Shown here one piece after another: positions 55,222-64,000 of a DNA stretch of 64,000 nucleotides. This DNA comes from Polynucleobacter sphagniphilus (lineage in GTDB: Bacteria; Pseudomonadota; Gammaproteobacteria; Burkholderiales; Burkholderiaceae). The stretch's first letter is position 1; each line of letters opens with the position of its first letter. Location of the stretch: assembly GCF_001953355.1 (NCBI RefSeq), contig NZ_MPIY01000003.1, forward strand, positions 62,001-126,000, given 5' to 3'. A model generated the notes under the pieces. The model was not told the origin of the DNA. It worked only from the letters and a program-made list of their open reading frames with translations, and did no database searches. Both the position numbers and the translations under genes were made by a program.

Positions 55222-56163
55222 TTAGATCTCGTAAGTTTCCGACTCGCTCGACATTGCTTGCTCAACTATTTTCTTTGTGAGGGTGGGTGAGAAGAGTTCA
55301 ATAAAAGTGAAGACAAAAGAGCGCAGATAGGCGCCTTGTTTTACACCGAGATGAGTGACGTTGTTGCCAAACAAGTGCCCCACTGGAATCACCTTAAGAT
55401 TGCGATCACGTTCGGCATCATGCGCCAGCCCCGATACAATCCCGACACCCATACCCGTTTCTACATAGGTTTTAATCACGTCGGCATCAATTGCCTCCAG
55501 AACAATATCGGGACTTAAATTGCGCTGGGCGAATGCCGCATCAATTTTGCTGCGTCCAGCAAAAGCTTTGTCATAAGTAATGATCGGATACTTGGCAATT
55601 TCTTCCAGGGTAATGCTAGCTTGATTAAGAAGCGGGTGGCTTAATGGCACCATGATGACGTGCTGCCATTGGTAGCCTGGGAGCGCTAGTACACCGGGTG
55701 TATTGGCAATGCCTTCTGTAGCAATAGCGATGTCTGCACGATCATGAATTAAGAGCTCTGCAATTTGACCGGGGTTACCTTGCTGAATGCTGACCCGGAC
55801 CTTTGGAAAGCGCTTGGTAAATTCTGTCAGCACTTTCGGCAGAGCATAGCGCGCTTGAGTGTGGGTAGTGGCAATGACAAAGCTGCCTTGATCTTGGCTG
55901 GCAAAGTCTTTACCGACGCGCTTGAGTGTTTCGACTTCATCCAAAATGCGCTCAATCGAAACCAAGATGCGCTTGCCAGGCTCTGTAAGAGAGCGTATGC
56001 GCTTGCCGTGGCGTCGAAAGATTTCAACGCCGAGCTCATCCTCCAATTCAATAATGGCCTTGGAAACTCCCGGCTGAGAAGTGAAGAGGGCTTTGGCAGC
56101 TGTCGTCAGATTAAAGTTTTGTCGTACCGCTTCCCGTACAAAACGAAATTGATGCAGGTTCAT
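55222..56163 (-). CDS. cysB: LysR-family regulator CysB
   Basis: 313-residue transcription factor. The N-terminus MNLHQFRFVREAVRQNFNLT and the recognition helix SQPGVSKAIIELEDELGVEIF are distinctive of CysB/Cbl, which activate sulfur assimilation genes in response to O-acetylserine or N-acetylserine. The effector domain starts near residue 90. The C-terminal 25 residues vary as in other betaproteobacteria. It follows lptG in the same direction with 62 bases between, in which an 18-bp inverted repeat probably serves autoregulation. Confidence 0.92.
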   Translation of the reverse strand: MNLHQFRFVREAVRQNFNLTTAAKALFTSQPGVSKAIIELEDELGVEIFRRHGKRIRSLTEPGKRILVSIERILDEVETLKRVGKDFASQDQGSFVIATTHTQARYALPKVLTEFTKRFPKVRVSIQQGNPGQIAELLIHDRADIAIATEGIANTPGVLALPGYQWQHVIMVPLSHPLLNQASITLEEIAKYPIITYDKAFAGRSKIDAAFAQRNLSPDIVLEAIDADVIKTYVETGMGVGIVSGLAHDAERDRNLKVIPVGHLFGNNVTHLGVKQGAYLRSFVFTFIELFSPTLTKKIVEQAMSSESETYEI

Positions 56164-56178
56164 ATTGATTCCGATCTA

Positions 56179-56196
56179 TATATCTACATAGATATA
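56179..56196. promoter_or_regulatory. Inverted repeat upstream of cysB, candidate autoregulatory site
   Basis: TATATCTA and TAGATATA are perfect 8-bp arms two bases apart, ending 16 bases before the cysB ATG. Inside it ATC-TACATA-GAT resembles a short LysR-type site. A position between start codon and the lptG stop fits negative autoregulation, which CysB is known for in enterobacteria. Confidence 0.45.
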
Positions 56197-56225
56197 GAAA
56201 TCAAATTCTATATTATTTTAGGGCA

Positions 56226-57380
56226 TTAAACCCGAGAAACTCGATTTAAGGAAACAATCGCTAAACAGAAATATAAGAGGGGAGGCATAGCTGCCGTCAC
56301 CACTGCAGGCCAGGCACCAAGGATGCCGATATTAGAGAACAAGGAGTTGAAAAGCTGAAAACTCATACCCAGCATGATGCCGCCAAATACTTTGATGCCT
56401 ACACCACCAGCTCGCACTTTCATGTAAGCAAAAGGGAGTGCCAAAGTCAGCATGACAAAGATGGTGAATGGATAAATTACTTTTTTCCAGAACGCAATTA
56501 ACTGACGATGGGCATCTTGATTATTCTCTTTTAAATGAGAGATGAAGCGCCCTAGGCTAACAATCGACATTTTCTCGGGGCTGACCAGTAGGACGCTCAG
56601 AATTTGGGGTGTCACTTCAGATTGGAGGGTGACTATCGGATGCGTCAAGGTTTGTGCAGAATAGACTGGATTTAAGGGATCTGCTTGCTTCGTCTCTGTA
56701 AAGCGGGTCTCGGTGACATCATCTAAGATCCAGGTGCCCGAATGATCAAAACGCCCTGAGGCTGCCGAGCGAATCGAGAGTAGATGATAGCGCGCATCAA
56801 ATTCATACATGCGAATATTAAGGATCTCGTTATCACCCCCTATTTTTCCGACATTGACATAGCGAACCCCTGGTCGAACGGGTCCATTACCATCATCATT
56901 GCGCAAGCGATCCTTGACCCAGACTCCAGTTTTGAACTCTGATTCATAAGCTGAGCCTAGCGCTTTCACCCGAATTTGTTCTGACAAAGATTCAGAATAG
57001 GGGCCTACCAGCTCACTCATTAATAGGGTTAGTAAAATTAATGGAGTTGCGATCTTGGCTAAAGTCATGATGCCTCGTTTTGCATCTAAACCAGCGATTC
57101 TTAAAATCGTAAATTCAGACTGACTTGCTAGCATTGCAAAAACATAAATACTGCCAATTAAGCCCGCAACAGGAATAATTTCAGATACTCGGCTTGGCGC
57201 CTTTAGTAGCACATGTAACAGTGCAAGTGGCAGAGTGTATCCACCTTTTACTGAGCCTAACTCACTGAGGATGTCAAAAAATAAAAAGAGCGCTACCAGT
57301 GCAAATAAGATGAATGCAAAGGCAACATAAATTTGCTTTGCTAAATAACGCTCATATATGTAAGGAAACAATAATTTCAT
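56226..57380 (-). CDS. lptG: LPS export ABC transporter permease LptG
   Basis: 384-residue inner-membrane component of the Lpt bridge that extracts lipopolysaccharide from the membrane. Three helices at the N-terminus (YIYERYLAKQIYVAFAFILF), a large periplasmic beta-jellyroll domain and three C-terminal helices (WKKVIYPFTIFVMLTLALPF) are visible. It overlaps lptF by four bases. LptB and the periplasmic LptA/C are encoded elsewhere. Confidence 0.93.
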   Translation of the reverse strand: MKLLFPYIYERYLAKQIYVAFAFILFALVALFLFFDILSELGSVKGGYTLPLALLHVLLKAPSRVSEIIPVAGLIGSIYVFAMLASQSEFTILRIAGLDAKRGIMTLAKIATPLILLTLLMSELVGPYSESLSEQIRVKALGSAYESEFKTGVWVKDRLRNDDGNGPVRPGVRYVNVGKIGGDNEILNIRMYEFDARYHLLSIRSAASGRFDHSGTWILDDVTETRFTETKQADPLNPVYSAQTLTHPIVTLQSEVTPQILSVLLVSPEKMSIVSLGRFISHLKENNQDAHRQLIAFWKKVIYPFTIFVMLTLALPFAYMKVRAGGVGIKVFGGIMLGMSFQLFNSLFSNIGILGAWPAVVTAAMPPLLYFCLAIVSLNRVSRV

Positions 57381-58492
57381 TTACGCCCTTTGATTGTTGG
57401 CAATTGTCGTTGCCACCACTTTAGGGACGGATTAATTCGATTGCGTATCAAGACAAAGGCCATGCATAGTGCCAAGGCATGGATGGGCCAAATGCCAACC
57501 AATACGCTGATCTTTCCTTGTGACACAAAATTTTGAGTGAGGTTAAGCAGGTTGCTATAGATTAAGTAAAGCAATACCGCATAAAACATGGCGGTGTAGT
57601 TACCTAACCTTGGGTTGACATAAGCCAATGGAATAGCAATCAACACCAGGCCAAGTGCCATCAGCGGGAGGCCAATACGCCAAAGCAGTTCTGCTTGATT
57701 GGGGTTTTTTGCCTGCGGATTAGGATCATTTAATAAATCCATAACCGACTTCTCTCGGTCCCGAGGAGGGGGGTCTAAAGATTCTTTGCTACGAATCTTG
57801 GTTGAGTAATCGTCAAATTCTAGAATCCTAAAATCAGGCTGTGTTGGTTGGCCCTCATAGCGGCGACCGTTGTGCAAGATGATTGATTTTTCTCCGCCTT
57901 CTGAATTCTGAATATAGCCGTTCGCTGCAACTGCAATATTCATACGCCCATTCTTTGAATCGGCCACGAAGATATTTTTTACTTCGCTTTTTTCAATATC
58001 AAGCTCTTCGATAAAAAAGACTCTTGGAGACTTTGCCGATTCCTTAAATTGACCTGCCGTTACCATCGAAACGTCATCGCGCTGTTGAAAGCGTTGACTA
58101 ATTAAGGTGGATTCACGATTAGACCAAGGCCAAACAAAAAGGGCCAGTAATGCGATCACAACAATTAAAGGTGTAGCAAATTGCAAAATTGGGCGAATTA
58201 AATTAGTTACGCTCAGCCCGCTAGCAAACCAGACAATCATTTCCGAATCTTTGTACCATCGCACCAATACGATTAATACTGCGACAAATAAAGAGACGGT
58301 TAATAGAACCGCTGTGTAGCCCAGGGTAGCTAAGGCAATCAAGACAAAGGCATCTTGGGGGTTCACCGTGCCGTTGGCAGCAAATCCCAGAATACGAATC
58401 ACCAGGGTAGTAATCATGATGGTGATTAAAACCAAAAATACCCCGCCCGTTGTAAAGCTGAGCTCGCGGCGAAGGGATTGGTTAAAGATCAT
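57377..58492 (-). CDS. lptF: LPS export ABC transporter permease LptF
   Basis: 371-residue partner of LptG with the same layout: helices at 15-120, a periplasmic beta domain (about 130-250), and helices after 270 (RIGLPLMALGLVLIAIPLAY). The opening FNQSLRRELSFTTGGVFLVL is conserved. Starts divergently from pepA with 119 bases between, an arrangement shared by most betaproteobacteria. Confidence 0.93.
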   Translation of the reverse strand: MIFNQSLRRELSFTTGGVFLVLITIMITTLVIRILGFAANGTVNPQDAFVLIALATLGYTAVLLTVSLFVAVLIVLVRWYKDSEMIVWFASGLSVTNLIRPILQFATPLIVVIALLALFVWPWSNRESTLISQRFQQRDDVSMVTAGQFKESAKSPRVFFIEELDIEKSEVKNIFVADSKNGRMNIAVAANGYIQNSEGGEKSIILHNGRRYEGQPTQPDFRILEFDDYSTKIRSKESLDPPPRDREKSVMDLLNDPNPQAKNPNQAELLWRIGLPLMALGLVLIAIPLAYVNPRLGNYTAMFYAVLLYLIYSNLLNLTQNFVSQGKISVLVGIWPIHALALCMAFVLIRNRINPSLKWWQRQLPTIKGRK

Positions 58493-58525
58493 GAATGGTA
58501 TTTAAATCGGGCGATTATTGAGATT

Positions 58526-58553
58526 TTGACTGTTTTGTAGTTTATTTTAGATT
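58526..58553 (+). promoter_or_regulatory. Candidate sigma-70 promoter for pepA-holC-lgt
   Basis: TTGACT (58526-58531) and TAGATT (58548-58553) with 16 bases between, in the pepA/lptF gap. Two small stem-loops follow in the predicted leader: CCAAAAA/TTTTTGG (58560-58577) and GGC-GAAA-GCC around 58586-58595. Confidence 0.4.
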
Positions 58554-58611
58554 TCTAGCCCAAAAAGCGGTTTTTGGATAATGAAAGGCGAAAGCCGCAT
58601 GTCGGAGGATA

Positions 58612-60270
58612 ATGGATAAAAATGAATTTTCCTCCTTTGAATCGACTTATCCACCCCAAAAATCGCCATTTATTATGACAATTCAATTTAGCAACAAGAT
58701 TTTTCCTCTGGCTGACCTGCAACATTCCAAAGAACAAAAAGCCAGCCTCCTCATGCTTTTGTCGCAATCATCCGATTGCTTGGTATTGGCGTATTCCAAG
58801 TCCGATGTAGATGCGCTAGCTAATCCAAAGTCGAAAACTGGTTTATTGGTCGAATTAGATCGTCTTTTGGGTGGTTCAGTAGCCAGTGCTCAAGCACTTG
58901 GAGATTTGGATGGCAAGCAGGCTAATGCATGCATGATCAGAGCTGAAAAAACCTGGGCCACTCATGGCGTCAAAGCGAAACGCGTTTTATTAATTGGTTT
59001 AGGTGAGTTTGTGAAATCCAGGGGTTTGGATATTTACGCCAAGATTGCACGTGCTGGTTTAAAGGCATTGAGTGGCGGCTCAATTAAAAATGCACTTTGG
59101 TATGTCCCTAGCTTTGCGTTAGACGTAAGTCAAGATAATGTTGAGCAGGAGGTGCGCCTGACTATCCAATATGCGGGTGATCAGGCCTATCGCTTTGGGG
59201 TTCGTCAGCCAGCACTTAAATTTAAAGCGAAGGATGCAGCCGACTCATTTGCGCAACTCACCTTTGCTGGTAATGAAGCCTGCGCTAAAGCCATTAAATC
59301 TGCAATTGCAGAAGGCGGCGCCCTAGTTGAGGGTATGAATTTGGCAAAAGATCTTGGCAATTTACCACCTAATATCTGTACACCTACATACCTTGGCAAG
59401 ACTGCTCAGGGCTTAAGTAAAAAGACGGATTTAAAAGTAGAAGTCTTGGGTCTAAAGCAGATTGAAGCTTTGGGTATGGGATCTTTTTTAGCGGTTGCCA
59501 AGGGTTCAGATACACCGCCGCAATTTATTGTGATGCGTCATCAGGGCGGTAAAGCCGGAGAGGCGCCGATCGTGTTGGTTGGCAAGGGGATTACTTTTGA
59601 TACTGGGGGGATTTCTCTCAAGCCAGGCGAGGCCATGGATGAGATGAAGTACGACATGTGTGGAGCTGCTTCAGTGATTGGTACCATGTATGCCGTAGCC
59701 CTCATGAAGCTCAAGAAGAACGTGATTGGTGTGGTTCCTACTTGTGAAAATATGCCATCAGGTGGCGCAAGTCGTCCCGGGGATATTGTGAAGAGTATGT
59801 CTGGTCAAACGATTGAAATTCTCAATACCGATGCTGAAGGTCGTTTGATTTTATGCGACGCTTTAACCTATGTGGAACGCTTTAAGCCAAAGGCAGTGAT
59901 TGACGTTGCGACATTAACGGGTGCCTGTGTGATTGCATTGGGTCATGTTCATAGTGGCCTGTTCTCGGACGACCAAGAGTTGGTGGATGCCTTAAGTAAG
60001 GCTGGTCAGACTTCATTGGATACGGTGTGGCGTTTGCCGCTTGATGCTGCTTATCATGAGCAGCTTAAATCAAATTTTGCAGATGTAGCCAATATTGGTG
60101 GCCGCCCAGCAGGCAGCATTACTGCGGCTTGTTTTCTCTCCCGCTTTACTGAGAAGTACAAATGGGCGCATCTGGATATTGCTGGAACAGCATGGAAAAG
60201 CGGGGCGGCAAAAGGTGCAACAGGTCGCCCTGTGCCTTTGCTGTTGAACTACTTGCTTGAAGCAAGGTAA
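58612..60270 (+). CDS. pepA: Leucyl aminopeptidase PepA
   Basis: 552 residues from ATG 58612, or 531 from ATG 58675 (MTIQFSNKIFPLADL). GGAGG lies three bases ahead of the first ATG and none precedes the second, although the 21 extra N-terminal residues are unusual in the family. The two-metal centre and catalytic parts are clear: VGKGITFDTGGISLKPGE, MKYDMCGAASVIG and the M17 signature NTDAEGRLIL. It is a cytoplasmic dizinc aminopeptidase; PepA of E. coli also binds DNA. holC follows after 10 bases, then lgt. Confidence 0.93.
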   Translation: MDKNEFSSFESTYPPQKSPFIMTIQFSNKIFPLADLQHSKEQKASLLMLLSQSSDCLVLAYSKSDVDALANPKSKTGLLVELDRLLGGSVASAQALGDLDGKQANACMIRAEKTWATHGVKAKRVLLIGLGEFVKSRGLDIYAKIARAGLKALSGGSIKNALWYVPSFALDVSQDNVEQEVRLTIQYAGDQAYRFGVRQPALKFKAKDAADSFAQLTFAGNEACAKAIKSAIAEGGALVEGMNLAKDLGNLPPNICTPTYLGKTAQGLSKKTDLKVEVLGLKQIEALGMGSFLAVAKGSDTPPQFIVMRHQGGKAGEAPIVLVGKGITFDTGGISLKPGEAMDEMKYDMCGAASVIGTMYAVALMKLKKNVIGVVPTCENMPSGGASRPGDIVKSMSGQTIEILNTDAEGRLILCDALTYVERFKPKAVIDVATLTGACVIALGHVHSGLFSDDQELVDALSKAGQTSLDTVWRLPLDAAYHEQLKSNFADVANIGGRPAGSITAACFLSRFTEKYKWAHLDIAGTAWKSGAAKGATGRPVPLLLNYLLEAR

Positions 60271-60280
60271 TTAGTTCAAT

Positions 60281-60745
60281 ATGGCCCGGATTGATTTTCA
60301 TAGCAATGTGAGCGATAAGCTTGAGTACGCGTGTCGTTTGACGCGCAAGATTTGGAGTGCCACTCCGATAGGCGAGCCCGTTCGAAATATTGTGATGGTC
60401 GGTGAGAAAGCGGATCTCCAAAAATTAGACGAGCTCCTTTGGATATTCAGCAGTACTGAATTTTTACCCCATTGTTTTATAGAAGATGAAGCAGCTATCG
60501 AAACACCAATTGTTTTGAGTATGGATTGCTCACCTTCGACTTTAAGTGCCATTCCCCACGCCGACATACTGATTCACTTGGGTATGCGCATGCCAGACGA
60601 TGTACCCGCTTTAGTTGCGCGTTTCCCGCGGATAGTGGAGGTGGTCACAGTAAATGAGGCTGAGCGCCTCGCTGGACGTGATCGCTATAAGGCTTATCGT
60701 GACTTGGGCCATGAGTTGCATAATTTCGATCAATCCAAAAGTTAA
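60281..60745 (+). CDS. holC: DNA polymerase III chi subunit
   Basis: 154-residue clamp-loader accessory subunit that binds SSB. The opening [20 protein letters not shown] and [20 protein letters not shown] near the C-terminus are conserved chi patterns. Its position directly behind pepA is standard for proteobacteria and supports the call. The start is 10 bases after pepA; lgt starts 11 bases after it, so the three genes probably share a transcript. Confidence 0.9.
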   Translation: MARIDFHSNVSDKLEYACRLTRKIWSATPIGEPVRNIVMVGEKADLQKLDELLWIFSSTEFLPHCFIEDEAAIETPIVLSMDCSPSTLSAIPHADILIHLGMRMPDDVPALVARFPRIVEVVTVNEAERLAGRDRYKAYRDLGHELHNFDQSKS

Positions 60746-60756
60746 GACTCCTTTTT

Positions 60757-61545
60757 ATGTTGATACATCCCCAGTTTGACCCAGCAGCCATTCGCATTGG
60801 ATCTTTTGCCATTCACTGGTATGGATTAATGTACCTCTTGGCGTTTGCACAATTTTTAGCGTTGGGACGACTGCGTATTCGGATGCCGCAATATCAAACT
60901 TTGGGTTGGACTTATAAAGATTTAGAGGATCTTTTATTCGCAGGCGTTCTGGGGGTAGTCTTGGGTGGTCGCATTGGTTACACCCTGTTTTATATGCCCA
61001 GTTTTTATCTCTCACATCCTCTCAGTATCCTAAAAATTTGGGAAGGGGGCATGTCTTTTCATGGCGGCCTGTTAGGTGTATTGATTGCTCTACAGTGGTT
61101 TGCTTATAAAAAGAAAACTACTTTTTTTGTTGTGAGTGATTTAGTTGCACCCTTAGTGCCGTTTGGCTTAGCGTTTGGACGCTTGGGTAACTTCATCAAT
61201 GGTGAGCTGTGGGGGCGACCTACCGACCTTCCATGGGGCATGGTCTTCCCAGTGGTAGATGCAATTCCAAGACACCCTTCGCAAATTTATCAATTGCTTG
61301 GTGAAGGTATCTTGCTTGGTATTGTTTTGTGGGTATACGCAAGCAAGCCACGTGCCGTTGGAAAAGTTTCGGGCTTATTCCTGTTGGGGTATGGGATCTG
61401 TCGCTTCGCAGCTGAATTTGCGCGTGAGCCAGATTCATTTCTAGGTCTTTTGGGGCTCGGACTTTCTATGGGGCAGTGGCTATCACTCCCAATGATCTTC
61501 TGTGGAATCGTTTTGTTTCTGGTCTCTAAGCGAAAATTGGCATAA
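60757..61545 (+). CDS. lgt: Prolipoprotein diacylglyceryl transferase
   Basis: 262-residue inner-membrane enzyme that transfers diacylglycerol from phosphatidylglycerol to the lipobox cysteine of prelipoproteins. The [15 protein letters not shown] and [20 protein letters not shown] signature stretches are present, with about seven membrane helices. [11 protein letters not shown] carries the conserved Arg/Tyr. Length normal. Last gene of the pepA-holC-lgt run; the LysR gene begins 21 bases later. Confidence 0.96.
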   Translation: MLIHPQFDPAAIRIGSFAIHWYGLMYLLAFAQFLALGRLRIRMPQYQTLGWTYKDLEDLLFAGVLGVVLGGRIGYTLFYMPSFYLSHPLSILKIWEGGMSFHGGLLGVLIALQWFAYKKKTTFFVVSDLVAPLVPFGLAFGRLGNFINGELWGRPTDLPWGMVFPVVDAIPRHPSQIYQLLGEGILLGIVLWVYASKPRAVGKVSGLFLLGYGICRFAAEFAREPDSFLGLLGLGLSMGQWLSLPMIFCGIVLFLVSKRKLA

Positions 61546-61566
61546 ATAGAAAGAGCTCGGTAATTC

Positions 61567-62484
61567 ATGGCGCATGAAGAGGTCACGCTACGCAAGCTAG
61601 AAATACTGTGCTCCTTTGTCAGGACTGGTAGCTTAAGCAAAACAGCCGATGAATTACTGCTTAGCTCAGTAAGCATTCACAAGGCGCTGCATTCACTCGA
61701 AGAGAGTATTGGCTGCCCCTTATTTATCCGAGAGGGCCGTTTATTAAAGCCTTTGCCTACGGCGCTATATTTGGCGGAAAGCGCCTCAGATCTATTGAGT
61801 GATGTAGAACGCATCATCAAGAGAACGCGCTTAAAAGCTGGCATTGAGTCTGGGCAAATTCGCCTTGGTTCAATGTACTCCTTAACGGCCAACATTATTC
61901 CCAAGTTGATCATGGGCACAAAGATTCGACGTCCTGATCTTGATATTGATTTGTTTCTCGGGTCTAACGAAGATTTGATGAAAAAACTTTACGAGGGAAG
62001 TATTGAGGCAATCATCATAGCCACCCCCTCAGCGGGCTTAGCAGAGGATGTCCAAGTAGTCCCACTATTTGAAGATCGCCTGTTCTTAGCCTCCTCAAAA
62101 GGGCGGCAGCCTGCAAATCCACAGGCAGATATGGCGCACTACAGGGAGGAAAAGTTTCTCACCCTGCATGATGGCTTCGCCACTACCTCTGGTTTTTATG
62201 AGGTATTTGAACTAGCTGGCTTTAAGCCCAATCTGGTGATGAAGGTGGGGGATATTTTTTCTTTAATGAATATGGTTGCTAGTGGCATGGGGCGATCCAT
62301 TCTCCCCGGGCGCGTTAAGGCTCTAATGGGGGATTCCATTGAATTTACCCCCTTGCTCGGCAGGTATGAGGTGGTGCAGCGTATTGCTCTGATGTACCTC
62401 ACGGTTAACGAATCGAATCCAAATATTTTGGCTTTAGCAGCCGAAGCCCGCATGTTGCATCGCAATAATAATGTAATGCAATAA
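61567..62484 (+). CDS. LysR-family regulator, probable malonate-utilisation regulator
   Basis: 305-residue LysR regulator with the HTH at about 8-68 (TLRKLEILCSFVRTGSLSKT, SVSIHKALHSLEESIGCPLF) and a substrate-binding domain after residue 95 that is similar in character to MdcR-type regulators of malonate genes. The malonyl-CoA decarboxylase gene follows 133 bases downstream on the same strand, and an operator-like palindrome lies in that gap, so control of the decarboxylase is likely. It is just behind lgt and may be partly read from that transcript. The effector, perhaps malonate, is inferred. Confidence 0.82.
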   Translation: MAHEEVTLRKLEILCSFVRTGSLSKTADELLLSSVSIHKALHSLEESIGCPLFIREGRLLKPLPTALYLAESASDLLSDVERIIKRTRLKAGIESGQIRLGSMYSLTANIIPKLIMGTKIRRPDLDIDLFLGSNEDLMKKLYEGSIEAIIIATPSAGLAEDVQVVPLFEDRLFLASSKGRQPANPQADMAHYREEKFLTLHDGFATTSGFYEVFELAGFKPNLVMKVGDIFSLMNMVASGMGRSILPGRVKALMGDSIEFTPLLGRYEVVQRIALMYLTVNESNPNILALAAEARMLHRNNNVMQ

Positions 62485-62500
62485 ACTGGAATCTCAAATA

Positions 62501-62536
62501 ATTAACTTTAAGTTAATGAATGGCAATAAAAGTTAA
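62501..62536. promoter_or_regulatory. Palindrome plus repeated half-site before the malonyl-CoA decarboxylase gene
   Basis: ATTAACTTTAAGTTAAT at 62501-62517 is a perfect 17-base palindrome around a central T. The half-site AAGTTAAT occurs again at 62529-62536, 19 bases from the right arm of the first. Location 80-120 bases before the ATG at 62618 and the two-site layout resemble LysR recognition and activation sites. Confidence 0.5.
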
Positions 62537-62617
62537 TTGATTTCGCCTGCAATGATCCTTACATTAGATTTAATGAAGTAAATTCGTTTGGCACTCTTTT
62601 TTGAGAGAACACAATAA

Positions 62618-63922
62618 ATGCTTGAAAAGTTAGCAAAAGCTCGTAATTTGGCCAAGGCAAATAATGCGATCAAACGCCTTATTTCTGAGCGCGGTGAATC
62701 TAATGCTGTGAGTATGGCCGATGATGTTGTGAATAACTATCGCAAGCTAACCAGAGATCAGTACGTAGCATTTTTTACTTATCTTTTCGAGAAGTTAAAC
62801 CCAGATGCCGCATCGGTGATGGAGGCTGCGCAAAATTTTGTTGCTGAAGCCAGTGCGCGTAATTACATTCGCCTACAAAAAGTTTCCGAGTCCCCTCGCC
62901 AAGAATTATTTCGCCGCTTAAATCGCGCTAGCCAAGGTACGGCTGCGGTAGTGCAAATGCGTCGCGACCTATTGCAGATCTTGGATAAAAAACCTGAGCT
63001 TGCCGCAGTTGATTTTGATATGCGTCACTTACTCTCATCTTGGTTCAATCCTGGATTTCTAAAAATGCATCAGGTGGATTGGAAGTCCCCCGCAGAAGTA
63101 TTGGAGAAGTTGATTCAACACGAGGCGGTTCATGCGATTGATGGCTGGGATGATTTACGTCGCCGCTTACAGCCTGATCGTCGTTGCTTTGCATTCTTTC
63201 ATCCGCAACTTCCTAGCGAGCCTTTGATCTTTGTGGAAGTGGCGCTTTTGCCTGAGATTCCTACCGTCATTACGCCATTGGTTGATAAAAAAGCGGAGAC
63301 GCTCGATCAACCATCGCAATTTAAGGTTGCTGTTTTCTATTCGATCAGCAACTGTGAGCCCGGCTTACGCGGGGTTTCAATGGGCAACTTCCTCATCAAG
63401 CGTGTTGCAGAGACATTGCAAGCGGAGTTTCCAACACTCAAAACTTTTGTCACGCTTTCTCCTATTCCTGGATTTATGGATTGGGTGGCTGGCGGTGCCA
63501 ATTTAGGTGAGGGCGTTCCGGCAGAGCGCTTAAAGCCGGCCTTAAAAACTGCTAGAGACCAGGCGCTAGCGGTTCTCAAGCTAGAGACACAGTCTTGGAG
63601 CGAGCGCTTAAGCGCGGGATGGCATCCAGATCAGGCATCTGAAAAAGAAAAAGAGGCTTTGTTATGTCTAGCCAGCATCTATTTAGGGTTGGCTTCAACT
63701 GGGCGCTCAGGTAATCCAGTAGCTAAATTTCATCTGGGTAATGGTGCAAGGTTGCATCTCATTAATTGGGCGGGTGACTTATCTCGCAAAGGCTTGCGCC
63801 AGTCGGCTGGTTTGATGGTGAATTATTTGTATGACTTAAGTGCAGTAGAGGAGAATCATGAGCGTTTTTCCAATGGGGAAATCGTTTACTCAAAAGCAGT
63901 AGCGCGTTTAATGGCCAAATAG
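62618..63922 (+). CDS. Malonyl-CoA decarboxylase
   Basis: 434-residue enzyme converting malonyl-CoA to acetyl-CoA and CO2. An N-terminal all-helical domain (about 1-170, with LFRRLNRASQGTAAVVQMRR) is followed by the GNAT-like catalytic domain, in which EAVHAIDGWDDLRRRL, HPQLPSEPLIFVEVALLPEI and FVTLSPIPGFMDW (Ser and His region) are conserved. It allows growth on malonate after activation to the CoA ester; the malonyl-CoA synthetase would be expected beyond the window. Regulated probably by the preceding LysR protein. Start ATG 62618 follows an AGAG motif. Confidence 0.92.
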   Translation: MLEKLAKARNLAKANNAIKRLISERGESNAVSMADDVVNNYRKLTRDQYVAFFTYLFEKLNPDAASVMEAAQNFVAEASARNYIRLQKVSESPRQELFRRLNRASQGTAAVVQMRRDLLQILDKKPELAAVDFDMRHLLSSWFNPGFLKMHQVDWKSPAEVLEKLIQHEAVHAIDGWDDLRRRLQPDRRCFAFFHPQLPSEPLIFVEVALLPEIPTVITPLVDKKAETLDQPSQFKVAVFYSISNCEPGLRGVSMGNFLIKRVAETLQAEFPTLKTFVTLSPIPGFMDWVAGGANLGEGVPAERLKPALKTARDQALAVLKLETQSWSERLSAGWHPDQASEKEKEALLCLASIYLGLASTGRSGNPVAKFHLGNGARLHLINWAGDLSRKGLRQSAGLMVNYLYDLSAVEENHERFSNGEIVYSKAVARLMAK

Positions 63923-63938
63923 CACCCAAAGAGGTGCT
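63921..63938 (+). other. Short inverted repeat at the end of the malonyl-CoA decarboxylase gene
   Basis: AGCACC (63921-63926) pairs with GGTGCT (63933-63938) around CAAAGA, overlapping the stop codon. There is no T tract, so termination here is doubtful. The remaining 60 bases to the window end show no assignable gene. Confidence 0.3.
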
Positions 63939-64000
63939 GGTCATAAGTGTTTAAAATGCCAGAAGTAGCAAATAAACAATCTTTATCCACATAAGATTGA

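Noticed and set aside
1..64000. Mobile element, prophage or CRISPR
   Set aside because: No transposase, integrase, phage genes, terminal repeats or regularly spaced repeats were seen; base composition looks even throughout.

Overview
The window reads as a stretch of chromosome from a betaproteobacterium of the order Burkholderiales, most likely Polynucleobacter or a close relative. This is inferred from protein character, from gene order (lptF/lptG diverging from pepA-holC, with cysB behind lptG; the yebC-purD-hemF-nadD-rsfS-rlmH-maf-rng run), from G+C that looks a little under 50% by eye, and from tight packing. No gap between genes exceeds about 260 bases. I see no insertion sequence, prophage, integrase, CRISPR array or rRNA operon. 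One tRNA gene (Leu, anticodon CAA) is present.

Layout. 1-6.4 kb: the end of a split chromate-transporter operon with a 2-hydroxyacid dehydrogenase; a compact msrP-msrQ-lipocalin-MBL-hydrolase operon; an outer-membrane barrel; an SDR. 6.4-11.5 kb: DUF2889 protein, RsuA, a small acidic protein, DctA, an HMCES/YedK-type protein, a parvulin isomerase and a small unknown. 11.5-18.5 kb: transglutaminase / circularly permuted ATP-grasp plus alpha-E / transglutaminase plus DUF2126, a conserved but functionally undescribed peptide-ligation-like system. 18.6-26 kb: transporters (MHS-type MFS, CDF, DHA2 MFS, OxlT-like MFS), TrhP and a haloacid dehalogenase-like enzyme. 26-31.8 kb: a leftward operon of ABC importer (ATPase, permease, binding protein), amidase and a cytoplasmic gamma-glutamyltransferase-like enzyme. 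32-39 kb: AtoE-like transporter plus tartronate-semialdehyde reductase, KdgT, an ABC-2 exporter pair, a GlcG-like protein and RhlE.

39-64 kb is mostly housekeeping: gluQ/dnaE divergent, three LPS-type glycosyltransferases diverging from msbA, the long leftward yebC-to-rng operon, tRNA-Leu, cysB, lptG/lptF, pepA-holC-lgt, and a malonate module (LysR regulator plus malonyl-CoA decarboxylase).

Two genes are broken at single-base homopolymer tracts: the ABC permease (T8, would read through as T9) and nadD (A7, would read through as A6). nadD is normally essential, so a consensus error or slippage-based rescue must be separated from real decay. Other points worth attention are the ATP-grasp/alpha-E/transglutaminase cluster, stem-loops at the gene boundaries of the ABC-amidase operon, several clean palindromes placed as operators, and three convergent gene pairs with interlocked stop codons.
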